DNA from: Flavobacteriaceae bacterium
Lineage (GTDB): Bacteria > Bacteroidota > Bacteroidia > Flavobacteriales > Flavobacteriaceae
Length of the DNA stretch: 64,000 nt
Assembly: GCA_002746415.1 (NCBI GenBank)
Contig: NVXD01000006.1
Coordinates: 93,287 to 157,286 of the forward strand
Direction: 5' to 3'
The notes under the pieces were generated by a model that saw only the letters and a list, made by a program, of their open reading frames with translations, was not told where the DNA came from and did no database searches. A program made the position numbers and the translations under genes. Below are positions 8,771 to 18,283 of this stretch, piece after piece. Positions within the stretch are counted from its first letter, which is position 1; the number at the start of each line of letters is the position of its first letter.

Positions 8771-10254
8771 GCAAGACAGAAAGAACCCTTACACCAAAAT
8801 TAATAAAGAAATTATGGCTAGCTTTTATCCTGACCATATTGATAATGGCGGTATCGTATATCTTTATTACGGGCTATTTTGCAAATAAATACAACCAAGC
8901 AACCACACAAAAATTAAATGCAGATGTAGCCAATCACCTTATTGAGGAAAAATTCCAAAATGCCTCTCCTTTTCTGGAAGATGGTAGTATAAACAAGCCT
9001 TTGTTTGGGGATTTAATGCATGATATGATGGCCGTAAATAGAAGTATAGAGGTATACCTTCTGGGAAATGATGGTACAGTGCAATATTCCGTTGTTTTAA
9101 GCCCAAGTGAACATGAGGCTGCTAAAAAAGTTTCATTGGCACCCATTACATCTTTTATAGCCGATAAAGGAGAAAATTATGTTCTTGGCGACGACCCAAG
9201 GAATCCTGGGGAGCAAAAAATATTCTCAGCCGCCCCCTTTAAAGTTGGTGATAGAGAGGGGTATATATATGTAATCCTAGCTGGAGAAGAATTTCAGCTG
9301 ATTAGTGATACGATGTTAGCACAATACTTTACAAAATTGGGCATTGGTGCAACATTACTCACTATGTTCTTTGCAGCATTGGTCGGAGTATTGAGCATTT
9401 GGTTTTTAACAAAAAACCTTCGATTAATGACTCGCACCGTACGCAAATTTCAAGAAGGAGATTTAAGTGCAAGGATAATAAATCCAGAAAAATCTGATAT
9501 AGAAGTGTTTGCAAGATCCTTTAATGAAATGGCGGATACCATTACTGGGAATATTGATAAAATGCAATCTGTAGATACCCTTCGGAGAGAGCTCATTGCC
9601 AATGTTTCACATGACCTGCGTACCCCTTTGGCCGTTTTAAAAGGATACATTGAAACCTTACAAATTAAAAAAGACAGCCTTACCGAAGAAGAGAAACAGG
9701 AATATCTGCAAATTACCCATTCCAATATAGACAAGCTTTCTGCTCAAATAAATCAATTGTTTGAATATTCTAAATTGGAAGCAGAACAGATAACACCTGT
9801 AAAAGAGCCCTTTTCCATTACGGAACTATCACATGACCTTATTGCTAAATTCAAAATGATTGCGGAAAACAAAAAAATTGAGTTGGTATTAGAAAACCCA
9901 GAAACCAATTGTATGGTTTTTGCCGATGTGAGTTTAGTGGAAAGAGCACTACAGAATCTAATAGAGAATGCCTTAAAATATACGGAGCCTAAAGGCAAGG
10001 TTACCCTATCTATCACTAAAAAAGAAAAAAATGTAGAAATATGTATTGCGGATACAGGTGCGGGAATTCCAATAAAGGAACAACCATTTATTTTTGACCG
10101 CTACAAACAAGTAAATAAGAATTCGAAGAAGCAGGGGTATGGATTGGGATTGGCCATTGTAAAAAAAATAATGGATTTGCACGAGACCACCATAACAGTG
10201 CTGAGCAGACCTAAAGAAGGTAGCTCGTTTATTTTTAACCTGCCTGCATACTAG
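8767..10254 (+). CDS. Sensor histidine kinase with HAMP domain
   Basis: This 495-residue membrane kinase pairs with the preceding response regulator. It has TM1 at about residues 15-36, a periplasmic sensor region of about 150 residues, TM2 at about 190-215 and a HAMP linker (LRLMTRTVRKFQEGDLSARI). The HisKA domain carries His282 in ANVSHDLRTPLA. The HATPase_c domain has the N box (LIENALKY), the G1 box (DTGAGIP), an F box (FDRYKQ) and the G2 box (GYGLGLAIVKK). The signal is unknown. A terminator follows 25 bp after the stop. Confidence 0.92.
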   Translation: MSKTERTLTPKLIKKLWLAFILTILIMAVSYIFITGYFANKYNQATTQKLNADVANHLIEEKFQNASPFLEDGSINKPLFGDLMHDMMAVNRSIEVYLLGNDGTVQYSVVLSPSEHEAAKKVSLAPITSFIADKGENYVLGDDPRNPGEQKIFSAAPFKVGDREGYIYVILAGEEFQLISDTMLAQYFTKLGIGATLLTMFFAALVGVLSIWFLTKNLRLMTRTVRKFQEGDLSARIINPEKSDIEVFARSFNEMADTITGNIDKMQSVDTLRRELIANVSHDLRTPLAVLKGYIETLQIKKDSLTEEEKQEYLQITHSNIDKLSAQINQLFEYSKLEAEQITPVKEPFSITELSHDLIAKFKMIAENKKIELVLENPETNCMVFADVSLVERALQNLIENALKYTEPKGKVTLSITKKEKNVEICIADTGAGIPIKEQPFIFDRYKQVNKNSKKQGYGLGLAIVKKIMDLHETTITVLSRPKEGSSFIFNLPAY

Positions 10255-10279
10255 GGTTAAAAATTGCTATGAAAGCGGA

Positions 10280-10312
10280 AGCCCCTCAGAAATGAGGGGC
10301 TTTTTGTTTTTA
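10280..10312 (+). terminator. Rho-independent terminator of the two-component operon
   Basis: A 9-bp GC-rich stem AGCCCCTCA / TGAGGGGCT with a GAAA tetraloop is followed by TTTTGTTTTT. Confidence 0.92.
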
Positions 10313-10632
10313 ATTGACTGACTTCCAGACCAAAACATATATGCTTTTATGAATTTGCAATAATTATGGTTACATTACAGCACCCCCAGTCAATGCCAAC
10401 AAGCGGATGAAGGTTGTCTATTTCAAAAATGAAATTCAAGAAAGTAGGATATTATACTTTTGGTAGAATTCCTAAAACTCTATTAGGCGTCAGGCCTTCA
10501 TATTTTTCAAAATTCTTTAAATGTAGGTGTAGCTTCAACTTATATTTTATTGTTGTTATGACGTCTTTAGGTACTGCAATTTGACCATTGATTTAAATAA
10601 AACCACCTTTTGGTTTTCAAAAATAAAGACAT
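10313..10632. other. Intergenic stretch with a possible minus-strand coding remnant
   Basis: No gene is called in these 320 bases. On the minus strand one frame stays open from about 10583 down to a stop at 10452 and ends in KYEGLTPNRVLGI. This loosely recalls the C-terminal T-P-x-x-x-x-G-I ending of some DDE transposases. It has no start codon and no other matching domain, so a decayed mobile-element fragment is only a weak possibility. Confidence 0.25.
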
Positions 10633-11337
10633 ATGAAAAAATTTCAAAAAGCACATTTATGGATGATCATACCCTTCGTTATTGCCTTTATGGGTTTTTA
10701 TTTCTCCTATTGGAGTGTGTTTACTGAGGCTCCCTTTCATCAGCATTTACATGGGCTAACGGCAACGGCATGGTTTATTTTAATTATCGTTCAACCCTAT
10801 TTATATCAAAAATCAAAAATGAAATTGCACCGAAAATTGGGTGTAATAGGTGTTTTTCTGGCTGGAGGCGTTGTTTTTTCTGCCTTGCAAATTATCCCCA
10901 TCAACCTAACATTAGAAAAAGTTGAAGAATCTCTAAGGTATAGTTTCATTTTTGTAGATTTTATATTTGTAATTGGTTTTTCATATGCCGTAATAATGGC
11001 GGTGATACATAAAAAAAACATTAATCTTCATGCCAGATATTTGTTCTCTTCAGTGTTTTGGGTAATGCTTCCAGCCCTTAGTAGGTTGCTTTATTTTCCA
11101 CAATTAATAACGTACGGATACCCAACTCCAGTATCCTTTGAGCAATGTATTTATATAGCTGGCGCAACCATATTAATTGTTCTTGGCATATTAATTTTCC
11201 TAGATTATAGGAAAGACAGAAAATTTTATACTCCCTATATTTTAACTGCCGCAGTAACGGCTATTGTACTGTTGTTATGGAATTATTTTGGTCATGCAGT
11301 ATGGTGGCGCAAATTTTGTCATATGCTATTGGAATAG
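10633..11337 (+). CDS. Polytopic membrane protein of unknown function
   Basis: The protein has 234 residues and six or seven predicted transmembrane helices spread over its length. The first 60 residues contain FHQHLHGLTATAWFILIIVQ followed by a KLHRKLG motif. That pair of His-containing motifs is seen in families of uncharacterised heme- or quinone-associated membrane proteins, but I cannot name the family with confidence. It is monocistronic, with 295 bp before it and 187 bp after it. Confidence 0.6.
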   Translation: MKKFQKAHLWMIIPFVIAFMGFYFSYWSVFTEAPFHQHLHGLTATAWFILIIVQPYLYQKSKMKLHRKLGVIGVFLAGGVVFSALQIIPINLTLEKVEESLRYSFIFVDFIFVIGFSYAVIMAVIHKKNINLHARYLFSSVFWVMLPALSRLLYFPQLITYGYPTPVSFEQCIYIAGATILIVLGILIFLDYRKDRKFYTPYILTAAVTAIVLLLWNYFGHAVWWRKFCHMLLE

Positions 11338-11524
11338 ATAATAGTAGGTCAAATAACATGGCCTAAAATTCCCACAAAGCATATGTTGCTTATTGTTTAT
11401 GATTTTATGTAACTACAAGTAGTTCAACTACCTATATTTATGATAGAACATTTTTATACCTAACTTTACTATAGGAGCTTTCCCAAATTGTTTGGACTGT
11501 TTCGCTTTCAAAACCTGACCTATC

Positions 11525-12307
11525 ATGAAAATATCAGTCAACCGAAAAAACAAAAAGCAATTCGCGAAAGGGCTTAAAAGCGCACCGGCCAAAACAAATT
11601 ATAAATATAGCTTTGATAAGCTGCTTGGTAGATATAGAATAACTTGGAGGGATGAAATCAATGAGTATATGGTTAAATCTTTGTCAAGAATTAAGGATTT
11701 TGATGGTTATGCGCCTAAAATTTCATCAGTTAAATATATTGTTCCTGCAATTACAACATACATGGAATCCAAAAAAGGGTTTATTTTACGAAAACCTATT
11801 CCGTTTATCGTATTTGATGCCATACATAAATTTGATGCAATATTATCCCCTGGAGATAAAGTGCTAGAATTTGGTTCGGGAAATTCTACACTATGGTTTT
11901 TGGAAAAACAATGTAGGGTATCTTCCTTTGAGCACTCCACAACATGGCATAAGGTTTTAAATGAGTACATAAATTCCACCCGTTATAGTGAAGAAACTCT
12001 TAATCACTTTTCTTACCATATTTCTGAGAATAAAACCACTTGGAAACATATTGAAGAAATGGATGATGAAAGTTTTGACCTGATTTTGGTTGATAGCGCA
12101 AATGAATTTAACAACAGAAATGAATGCATAGAACGATCCTTTCCGAAGCTTAAGAAAGGAGGTTGGATGGTCTTGGACAATTCAGATCATCCAAACAATT
12201 GGCCTGGTGGTTTATATATGGACGCTATGTATGAACGCATCAGGTATACTGGCTTTGCAGCAATGGGGTTGTATATAAGTCAAACTAGTTTTTGGCAAAA
12301 AAAATAA
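11525..12307 (+). CDS. Class I SAM-dependent methyltransferase-like protein
   Basis: This 260-residue soluble protein has a Rossmann-type SAM site. Motif I is VLEFGSGNSTLWF (about residues 114-126), the acidic end of strand 2 is SSFEHS, motif II is FDLILVDSANEF and motif III is LKKGGWMVLDNSD. The first 100 residues are basic and lack a recognised domain. This layout occurs in sugar- or polysaccharide-associated methyltransferases, but no glycan genes are nearby, so the substrate is open. Confidence 0.75.
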   Translation: MKISVNRKNKKQFAKGLKSAPAKTNYKYSFDKLLGRYRITWRDEINEYMVKSLSRIKDFDGYAPKISSVKYIVPAITTYMESKKGFILRKPIPFIVFDAIHKFDAILSPGDKVLEFGSGNSTLWFLEKQCRVSSFEHSTTWHKVLNEYINSTRYSEETLNHFSYHISENKTTWKHIEEMDDESFDLILVDSANEFNNRNECIERSFPKLKKGGWMVLDNSDHPNNWPGGLYMDAMYERIRYTGFAAMGLYISQTSFWQKK

Positions 12308-12430
12308 AGATTTTAAACATTAAGATTCATTAAACAAAATCCTCAGGCAACCTTTTTATACCTTTAAGCGTCTTATCAGTAATATCATAAATCTGTCTAA
12401 TTTTAATTTGGCTTCAATACTCATTTCCCT

Positions 12431-13282
12431 ATGAAAAACATTTTCATTCTATCAATTGCATTTTTAATTTTTAGCTGTAAAAAAGAGCAAGCAAAACCAA
12501 TTGAAAGTTTAAACAATAAAGAAGTATTGCTTATTGGAACATTTCACTATAATAACCCAGGGGCAGATGTTGCCAAAACAAAATCATTCGATATTCTAAG
12601 TAAAACGTCCCAACTTGAATTAGAGGAAATTGCTACAAGCATAAAAACGTACAATCCAACCAAAGTGTTTGTAGAATGGCCCTATAATGAGCAACAAGAA
12701 TTGGACTCCCTTTACCATTTATATCAAAAAAATAACTATTTCACAAATGACAGCCTTTCTGATTTCTATTTAAAAAATGAAATATTCCAATGGGCATTTC
12801 GAATTGCAAAAATGAATGGTCTTGACAAGGTTTATGGAATTGATTACACTGAAACAGCATTCCCCTATGGAGAAGTCATGCAGGACATTGAAAACAATAA
12901 TCAAGATAAACTCAAAGGGAAAATAGAAGAGGCAATAGCTAAATTCACAGCAGATTTTGATAATAAAATTGATGCTGGGGCTTCCTTAAAGGAGCTCACT
13001 TATTATGTAAACAGTTCCAAAATGAGGTACTTTTCTAACGATTTACACAACAATGTTTTGTCTATTGCAGGAGGACCAAACGATCTCAATGGCCCTTTTT
13101 TAACATCTGAATGGTACAAGCGAAATATTTATATGTGGTCCTTCATTCAAAAAAACACAGCTCCCACAGATAAAAGAATAATGGTATTACTAGGCTCTAG
13201 TCATGCAGCTATGCTAGAACTGTTCATCAAAGAAAATAGAGAATGGAGCATTCGGGAGTTGCAAGAAATTGTTGAAAAATAA
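12431..13282 (+). CDS. DUF5694 lipoprotein (TraB-like)
   Basis: The protein has 283 residues. The signal peptide ends with the lipobox LIFSC (Cys16). The mature part has LLIGTFHYNNPGAD near residue 34, KVFVEWPY near residue 78 and LLGSSHAAML near residue 257. These match the DUF5694 family, a distant relative of TraB/PrgY/ChaN-like proteins with paired Gly-x-x-H motifs. The biochemical activity is unknown. It is predicted to be anchored in the cell envelope by its lipid. Confidence 0.8.
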   Translation: MKNIFILSIAFLIFSCKKEQAKPIESLNNKEVLLIGTFHYNNPGADVAKTKSFDILSKTSQLELEEIATSIKTYNPTKVFVEWPYNEQQELDSLYHLYQKNNYFTNDSLSDFYLKNEIFQWAFRIAKMNGLDKVYGIDYTETAFPYGEVMQDIENNNQDKLKGKIEEAIAKFTADFDNKIDAGASLKELTYYVNSSKMRYFSNDLHNNVLSIAGGPNDLNGPFLTSEWYKRNIYMWSFIQKNTAPTDKRIMVLLGSSHAAMLELFIKENREWSIRELQEIVEK

Positions 13283-13334
13283 TTGCGTTTGACAAAGTTT
13301 TTTTAAGAAACTAGCTCAAATAGTGACAGATTGA

Positions 13335-13342
13335 TATGTTTG
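13335..13342 (+). promoter_or_regulatory. Candidate -7 element TATGTTTG
   Basis: This is an exact match to TAnnTTTG, 51 bp before the start of the membrane-protein gene at 13393. No TTG at the expected -33 distance is visible, so the call is weak. Confidence 0.35.
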
Positions 13343-13392
13343 TAAGTATATGATACATAGTGTATTGTAAAAACATCAATCAAAATTAAAGT

Positions 13393-13827
13393 ATGAAGTT
13401 ACAATCAGTAAACACCGTAGCTGTAAAAAACCCACCCAAATGGAGGCTTCATATCATGAGAGCACTCTTCTTTCTAAATTTTATCAGTGTAGGCTTTGAC
13501 AATTGGTCAAAGGTGCTATTTCCAGAAGAACAATTGGACCTAATGACTGGTGTTGCCGTTAGTTTTTGGGCCGGATTTGCATTGCTTAACCTAATCGGAG
13601 TTAGGTTTCCTTTAAAAATGCTACCTATTCTAATGTTGCAATTACTGTATAAATCTGGTTGGATTCTTGGAACTTACCTACCCGCTAAAAGTTCAGGCCT
13701 ATTAGATGCTGGTCTAAAAGAATTCTTTTGGATTTGTATAGCAGGAATAGTTTTAAATTTATTTATAATACCCTGGGGTTATGTGTATCGAGAGTATCTT
13801 AAGAACTTCTTTAATTTTAAGAAATAA
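13393..13827 (+). CDS. Small membrane protein, four predicted helices
   Basis: The 144-residue protein has hydrophobic segments at about residues 22-40, 51-70, 74-95 and 110-131, with basic loops. The sequence LFFLNFISVGFDNWSKVLFP is distinctive, but I do not recognise the family. The gene stands alone between the DUF5694 lipoprotein and another small membrane protein, both on the same strand with gaps of about 100 bp. Confidence 0.6.
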   Translation: MKLQSVNTVAVKNPPKWRLHIMRALFFLNFISVGFDNWSKVLFPEEQLDLMTGVAVSFWAGFALLNLIGVRFPLKMLPILMLQLLYKSGWILGTYLPAKSSGLLDAGLKEFFWICIAGIVLNLFIIPWGYVYREYLKNFFNFKK

Positions 13828-13924
13828 GGGATAAGATGAGGCGATTTTCATAAGATAAATGCTGAATTAATACACATTTATTTCCTTAACTTCGAATAAC
13901 AAACCACTAAACATTAATTTTATA

Positions 13925-14365
13925 ATGAACAAACGATTACTTTTTGGCCGTATTTTGATGACTATTGCTACTTTGATTTATGGTATTATTCCACCAATTG
14001 TTGATCTTACAAAAACACATGTATTTCACCATGATTGGACGCCACATTCCAAAATGCATATGGTTTGGCTACTAGGCACAAATACGCTGGTTTCCTTTCT
14101 TGCGCTTTACTTTCTTTGGTGGCATCATAGCAAAAGTAACTTTGGTATTCAGATGAATGGAATTCTAGGCCTGTGTGTCTACGGTGGTTTTATGATTAGT
14201 GCAGCAACCGCACCAGTTTATGGTGGGGCTATGAGCGATCACGATGGCGTACCTTCTATTGCAGGAATAGATTCTAACATTTTAGCATTTTCAACTGCTT
14301 TAGGATTGCTATTGCTTGGATGGTTATTTGCTAAGAATCAATTTAACAAGTCAAAAAAATCCTGA
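13925..14365 (+). CDS. Small membrane protein with His-rich HVFHHDWTPH motif
   Basis: The 146-residue protein has four predicted transmembrane helices (about 8-28, 48-66, 77-97 and 112-135). The loop after helix 1 carries HVFHHDWTPHSKMHMVW, a dense histidine cluster that could bind metal. The family has been seen in proteobacteria and Bacteroidota as an uncharacterised DUF; I cannot confirm the number. It is probably monocistronic. Confidence 0.62.
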   Translation: MNKRLLFGRILMTIATLIYGIIPPIVDLTKTHVFHHDWTPHSKMHMVWLLGTNTLVSFLALYFLWWHHSKSNFGIQMNGILGLCVYGGFMISAATAPVYGGAMSDHDGVPSIAGIDSNILAFSTALGLLLLGWLFAKNQFNKSKKS

Positions 14366-14531
14366 ATTTTTGACAGCACCGTTGGGTAAATGTTGGTTTT
14401 GTTTGTTAAAATTTGATAAACGGCCCTTCTTAAGTATTGTGGTTATTTGCTTACTGAAGCAAATAATGTCTTTTAATTAATAACAATCAAAACCTTCAAC
14501 AAGTGCAAATGAAACTTGATCCAATTATCAT

Positions 14532-14551
14532 AAAGTTGTATTTACAACTTT
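14532..14551. promoter_or_regulatory. 20-bp perfect palindrome, likely MarR operator
   Basis: AAAGTTGTA-TT-TACAACTTT is a perfect inverted repeat with 9-bp arms and a 2-bp spacer. It ends 18 bp before the start codon of the MarR-family gene. Size, symmetry and position fit an autoregulatory MarR site. This is inference from position; no binding data exist here. Confidence 0.5.
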
Positions 14552-14569
14552 TTTGCTTAACTTTAGACC

Positions 14570-14998
14570 ATGAAAGAGCTAAAGACCTATCCAAATATCA
14601 ATCATTTTAATCCTTCCGATTGTATATCAGGTAAAATCATGAGATGTAATCGCATAGTGGCTAATGTCTTCAGAAAACATTTAATGCAATTCAATATCAC
14701 TAATAGTCAATTGAGTATTGTTTTTGTTATTGCGAAAGTTGAAAATTGCAATCAGAAAAAAATATCAGAAGTACTTTATTTAGAAAAGTCAACCGTTAAT
14801 AGAAATATAACAAGATTGCTAGCACATAAGATTATTACATACACGGATAGAAAAAACCTTATGCTGACAACAGAGGGTAAACAATTATTAAATACTGTGA
14901 TACCCTTTTGGGAAAAGGCAATGACAGAAATAAGAGCTATCCTTGAGGATGAAGGAGCTAATGCACTTAATGCCTTACACAAACAATTGACCCATTAA
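14570..14998 (+). CDS. MarR-family transcriptional regulator
   Basis: This 142-residue winged-helix protein has the recognition region QKKISEVLYLEKSTVNRNITRLLAHKIIT at about residues 61-89 and the wing DRKNLMLTTEGKQLL. The N-terminal 25 residues and the C-terminal helices form the dimer interface typical of the family. Its likely operator is the palindrome just upstream. The following membrane-protein gene begins 37 bp downstream on the same strand and is the obvious candidate target. Confidence 0.85.
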   Translation: MKELKTYPNINHFNPSDCISGKIMRCNRIVANVFRKHLMQFNITNSQLSIVFVIAKVENCNQKKISEVLYLEKSTVNRNITRLLAHKIITYTDRKNLMLTTEGKQLLNTVIPFWEKAMTEIRAILEDEGANALNALHKQLTH

Positions 14999-15035
14999 AA
15001 CAATCTAATAGTACTACAACTCTAAAAATATAGCC

Positions 15036-15752
15036 ATGTTAAAAACCTCCTACATTCTCTTGTTTGTGCTGCTTTGGACACTTATTATTTTTGTATACAA
15101 CGCTTCTCTTAAAAAAGCTATTGTGCCACCAAAAACACAATGGAAAAAACTTCTTATCCCTACTTTGGTTTTAGCATTATGGCTAATTTTACAATACACA
15201 ATTTCAGAAAGTGGTTTCTATCATAACTTAAGCCTTCCCCCTAGAATTCCTTTATTTATGATTTTTCCATTACTCTTGTTTATGCTAATTTTCTTGTATA
15301 GCAAAAGGAAGAGCCCAATCATTCATGCAATACCCATTTATATCCCAATAGGATATCAAAGTTTTAGAGCCCTTATAGAAGTACTTTTTTATTATACTTT
15401 TTTGCAAGGAATTCTTCCTCTTCAAGTCACTTTTGAAGGCGCAAACTATGATGTATTACTGGGCATATCAGCAATATTTATGGGCATCTATGCATTCAAA
15501 AAAAATGCTTCTAAAAAACTGTTGCTTGTTTGGAATTTTATTGGCATTGGTGTAGTGGCATTTGCGGCATTTATTTTTATTACCTCTTTCTATTTTCCTT
15601 CCATTTGGGGGCAAGAAAATGCCGAAATATCTGAAGAATTTAATCAGTTTCCATTTCTATTGCTCCCTACATTTTTTATGCCTTCCGCAATTTTTATGCA
15701 TATTCTTTCAATTATTCAACTAAGAAAAAGGCTAGTAGCGAACAAAGTGTAA
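15036..15752 (+). CDS. Polytopic membrane protein, seven predicted helices
   Basis: The 238-residue protein has hydrophobic helices at about 5-23, 38-58, 67-86, 97-117, 136-153, 160-186 and 203-226. No known motif is seen. It directly follows the MarR gene with a 37-bp gap and may be in its operon, which would make it a regulated membrane function, but its substrate is unknown. Confidence 0.6.
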   Translation: MLKTSYILLFVLLWTLIIFVYNASLKKAIVPPKTQWKKLLIPTLVLALWLILQYTISESGFYHNLSLPPRIPLFMIFPLLLFMLIFLYSKRKSPIIHAIPIYIPIGYQSFRALIEVLFYYTFLQGILPLQVTFEGANYDVLLGISAIFMGIYAFKKNASKKLLLVWNFIGIGVVAFAAFIFITSFYFPSIWGQENAEISEEFNQFPFLLLPTFFMPSAIFMHILSIIQLRKRLVANKV

Positions 15753-15937
15753 AGTACCAATGTTAGGAGCATATAACGCAAATTTACAACAACAATGACC
15801 ACTAAATAACAATCCATAATAGCCATTGTTTCATTGATTTTTAAGACTAACTTCGTCATGTATGCAGTCCCAGAACTGTAGGTATTGAGTTGCTATTAAA
15901 TGGATATCTTTAACCATAGCCAAAAGCCTAAAAAGAG

Positions 15938-16462
15938 ATGATGGAATTTAAACCACACAGGATTGATTTTGCAAAGGAATTTGCGAAAATGAAAAACATT
16001 CCTGAAATACTTGACAATGGCTATGATAAAACCCCAAATCCATATACTGAAAAAGATGCTCTGGAATTTATACAGCAGGAGATAGTTAAAAAACCAATGG
16101 AACGATTTCTAATTTATTGGAACAATGAGGTAGCCGGGGAAATAGGAATTACACTAAAAGAAGATGTGTTTCGCTTAAATGCTGAAATCGGATATTTTAT
16201 TTCTAAAAACTACTGGGGCAATGGATTGGCAACTCTAGCCGTAGGAAAAATGACAGCTTATACCTTTGCTAATTTTGAGGTGGTAAGAATCGTTGCTGGA
16301 GTGTTCGATTTTAATAAATCATCCATGAAAGTATTAGAAAAGAATGGGTACTATTTAGAAAGTGTTCGGAAAAAAGCGGTCATAAAAAAAGGGAAAATTA
16401 TGGACGATTATATCTGGGTGAAATTGAAAGATGAACCCGCAGCTACAAACACAAAGAAATAA
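15938..16462 (+). CDS. GNAT acetyltransferase, RimJ/RimL-like
   Basis: The 174-residue protein has the GNAT fold order seen in RimJ/RimL-type enzymes. These blocks are DALEFIQQEI (helix), RFLIYWNNEVAGEIGI (strands 2-4), AEIGYFISKNYWGNGLATLAVGKM (acetyl-CoA motif A) and VVRIVAGVFDFNKSSMKVLEKNGY (motif B). The acceptor is unknown. An adjacent ATG at 15941 is an equally possible start. Confidence 0.82.
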   Translation: MMEFKPHRIDFAKEFAKMKNIPEILDNGYDKTPNPYTEKDALEFIQQEIVKKPMERFLIYWNNEVAGEIGITLKEDVFRLNAEIGYFISKNYWGNGLATLAVGKMTAYTFANFEVVRIVAGVFDFNKSSMKVLEKNGYYLESVRKKAVIKKGKIMDDYIWVKLKDEPAATNTKK

Positions 16463-16622
16463 AAACAAGTATTTCGTAGGTTCTAACCCTCCCCTTAATT
16501 TCGTTATTTTATTTAATTAAAATTCATACCCCCCTCCTGCAAAACAATTACTTACAGTTATTGCTTCGTGGATTTTTTAAAGGTATCTTAGTTGAGTAAC
16601 CAACTAAAAACCAACTTAGAAG

Positions 16623-17489
16623 ATGAAATATTTCCTTTCATTAGCTCTTGTAGCGCTGTTAATATCCTGTCAAACACAAAAAAAAGAAACTAAAAGTCAA
16701 TGGGTCCCCCTTTGGAACGGGCAGGATTTCACAGGCTGGCATACGTATTTAGGAACCCCCTATAATCAAGAAACGGATAGTACAGGTGCTACCCTCGAAG
16801 CTTTTGGGGTGGATCATGACCCACTAGAGGTCATACATATCGTAGATACAGATGCCGGTAAGGCAATTCGGGTTTCAGGAGTAGCTTGGGGCATGATTTA
16901 CACCAAAGAGGAATTTAAGAATTACCATTTAAAACTAAAAGTAAAATGGGGTGAAGACATGCATCCACCAAGAGAAAAAGGCCCTAGAGATAGTGGTTTA
17001 CTGTATCATGGCTTTGGGGAGCCTGGTTCGGCCTATTCTTGGATGAGCTCCCAAGAATTACAAATACAACAGGGTGATATGGGTGATTATTGGCCTGTGG
17101 GTGATGTGGAGATTGATGTACCTACAGTTCCAAAGGATGACAAGTATTATATCTACGACAAGGATGCAGCCCTTAGAACCTATTATTTTGCAGATATACT
17201 AGAAAATGCAGCCCAAGATAGCATGGCAAAAAGACGTGTGTTTAAAGGTCTTGATGCCGAAAAACCCCATGGGCAATGGAATGATGTTGAGTTAATTACC
17301 TATGGAGATACGAGTATTCATATCGTGAATGGAAAAGTAGTCATGCGTTTATTCAATTCACGTACCATGAGTGATAAACAACCCCTTACTTCTGGTAAAA
17401 TAATATTGCAATCAGAAGGAGCAGAAGTCTACTATAAAGATGTGTTTTATAAAAACATTACAGAAATTCCTCAGAAATATATGGACTGA
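16623..17489 (+). CDS. DUF1080 (3-keto-disaccharide hydrolase type) lipoprotein
   Basis: The protein has 288 residues. A lipoprotein signal with lipobox LLISC (Cys16) is followed by the DUF1080 concanavalin-like beta-sandwich opening WVPLWNGQDFTGWHTY. Further family landmarks are DSGLLYHGFGEPG, SQELQIQQGDMGDYWPVGDVEID and WNDVELITYGD near the end. Members hydrolyse 3-keto-glycosides or bind polysaccharide. Here the protein would act at the cell surface or in the periplasm. No sugar-uptake genes are adjacent. Confidence 0.85.
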   Translation: MKYFLSLALVALLISCQTQKKETKSQWVPLWNGQDFTGWHTYLGTPYNQETDSTGATLEAFGVDHDPLEVIHIVDTDAGKAIRVSGVAWGMIYTKEEFKNYHLKLKVKWGEDMHPPREKGPRDSGLLYHGFGEPGSAYSWMSSQELQIQQGDMGDYWPVGDVEIDVPTVPKDDKYYIYDKDAALRTYYFADILENAAQDSMAKRRVFKGLDAEKPHGQWNDVELITYGDTSIHIVNGKVVMRLFNSRTMSDKQPLTSGKIILQSEGAEVYYKDVFYKNITEIPQKYMD

Positions 17490-17556
17490 ATCCCTTAAAA
17501 TCTATGAAAATTCCTTCTTAACTAAAACATTCTGAACCTTAAAAAAACAAAACAAC

Positions 17557-18207
17557 ATGGATAATCAAACAAAACAATTTAATCGCAGAAAATTTATTAA
17601 GAAATCATCCTTGGTTTTGGGGACAGCTTCTTTTTTTGGTTTGCCACAAATGGCTTGTGCCTCTTCTTTAACGAGTCAGGATGACATCAATATTATTGGA
17701 CCCAAAGAAGGGTTTAGCCCACATATAGGGACCTTAGTATCCATGATGAACTGGATGCGAATGGTCATTTTAAGTCCCGTCAAGGAAATGACGGTAACAG
17801 ATTTAGATTATTTGGTAGATGAAAAGGCCAACTCCATTGGTGCCATGCTGTGGCATTTGGCGGCAACAGAGCGTTTTTATCAAATCCATACGTTTGAGGG
17901 AAGACAATGGGGAGATTGGGAAAAAGAGGATATCGAAAACTGGAGTGTAGGTTTTGGACTTGGAGATACCGCTCGTAAAGAAATAAAGGGGAATGAAATA
18001 GATTTCTACCTTCAAAAATTAAAAGATGTTCGGGAACACACCCTTCAGGAATTGGCAAAGCGAGATGACGATTGGTTAATGACAGTGGACAAGGAATTTC
18101 CATGGGGGCCCACCAACAACTATTGCAAATGGTTCCATGTATGTGAGCATGAATCTAATCATAACGGACAATTTAAATTCATCAAAAGTAGACTGGCTTC
18201 CTCCTAA
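17557..18207 (+). CDS. DinB-family protein with Tat-type signal
   Basis: The 216-residue protein begins with a twin-arginine motif (NRRKFIKKSSL) and a hydrophobic stretch ending near residue 35, so export by Tat is likely. The mature part is a four-helix DinB-like bundle. Candidate metal-ligand histidines are in GAMLWHLAATE and in the C-terminal HVCEHESNHNGQ. It is a paralogue of the exported DinB protein at 21370, sharing the KANSIGA and EGR-x-W motifs. The enzyme reaction is unknown; DinB-fold proteins are often thiol-dependent metalloenzymes. Confidence 0.8.
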   Translation: MDNQTKQFNRRKFIKKSSLVLGTASFFGLPQMACASSLTSQDDINIIGPKEGFSPHIGTLVSMMNWMRMVILSPVKEMTVTDLDYLVDEKANSIGAMLWHLAATERFYQIHTFEGRQWGDWEKEDIENWSVGFGLGDTARKEIKGNEIDFYLQKLKDVREHTLQELAKRDDDWLMTVDKEFPWGPTNNYCKWFHVCEHESNHNGQFKFIKSRLASS

Positions 18208-18283
18208 AAATGGGAATTAATTAGCCTTTGCAAAAAAAGCTAAACACTTTTTTGTGTGAGTGAAATTTCCAAAGTAAAAAAAA

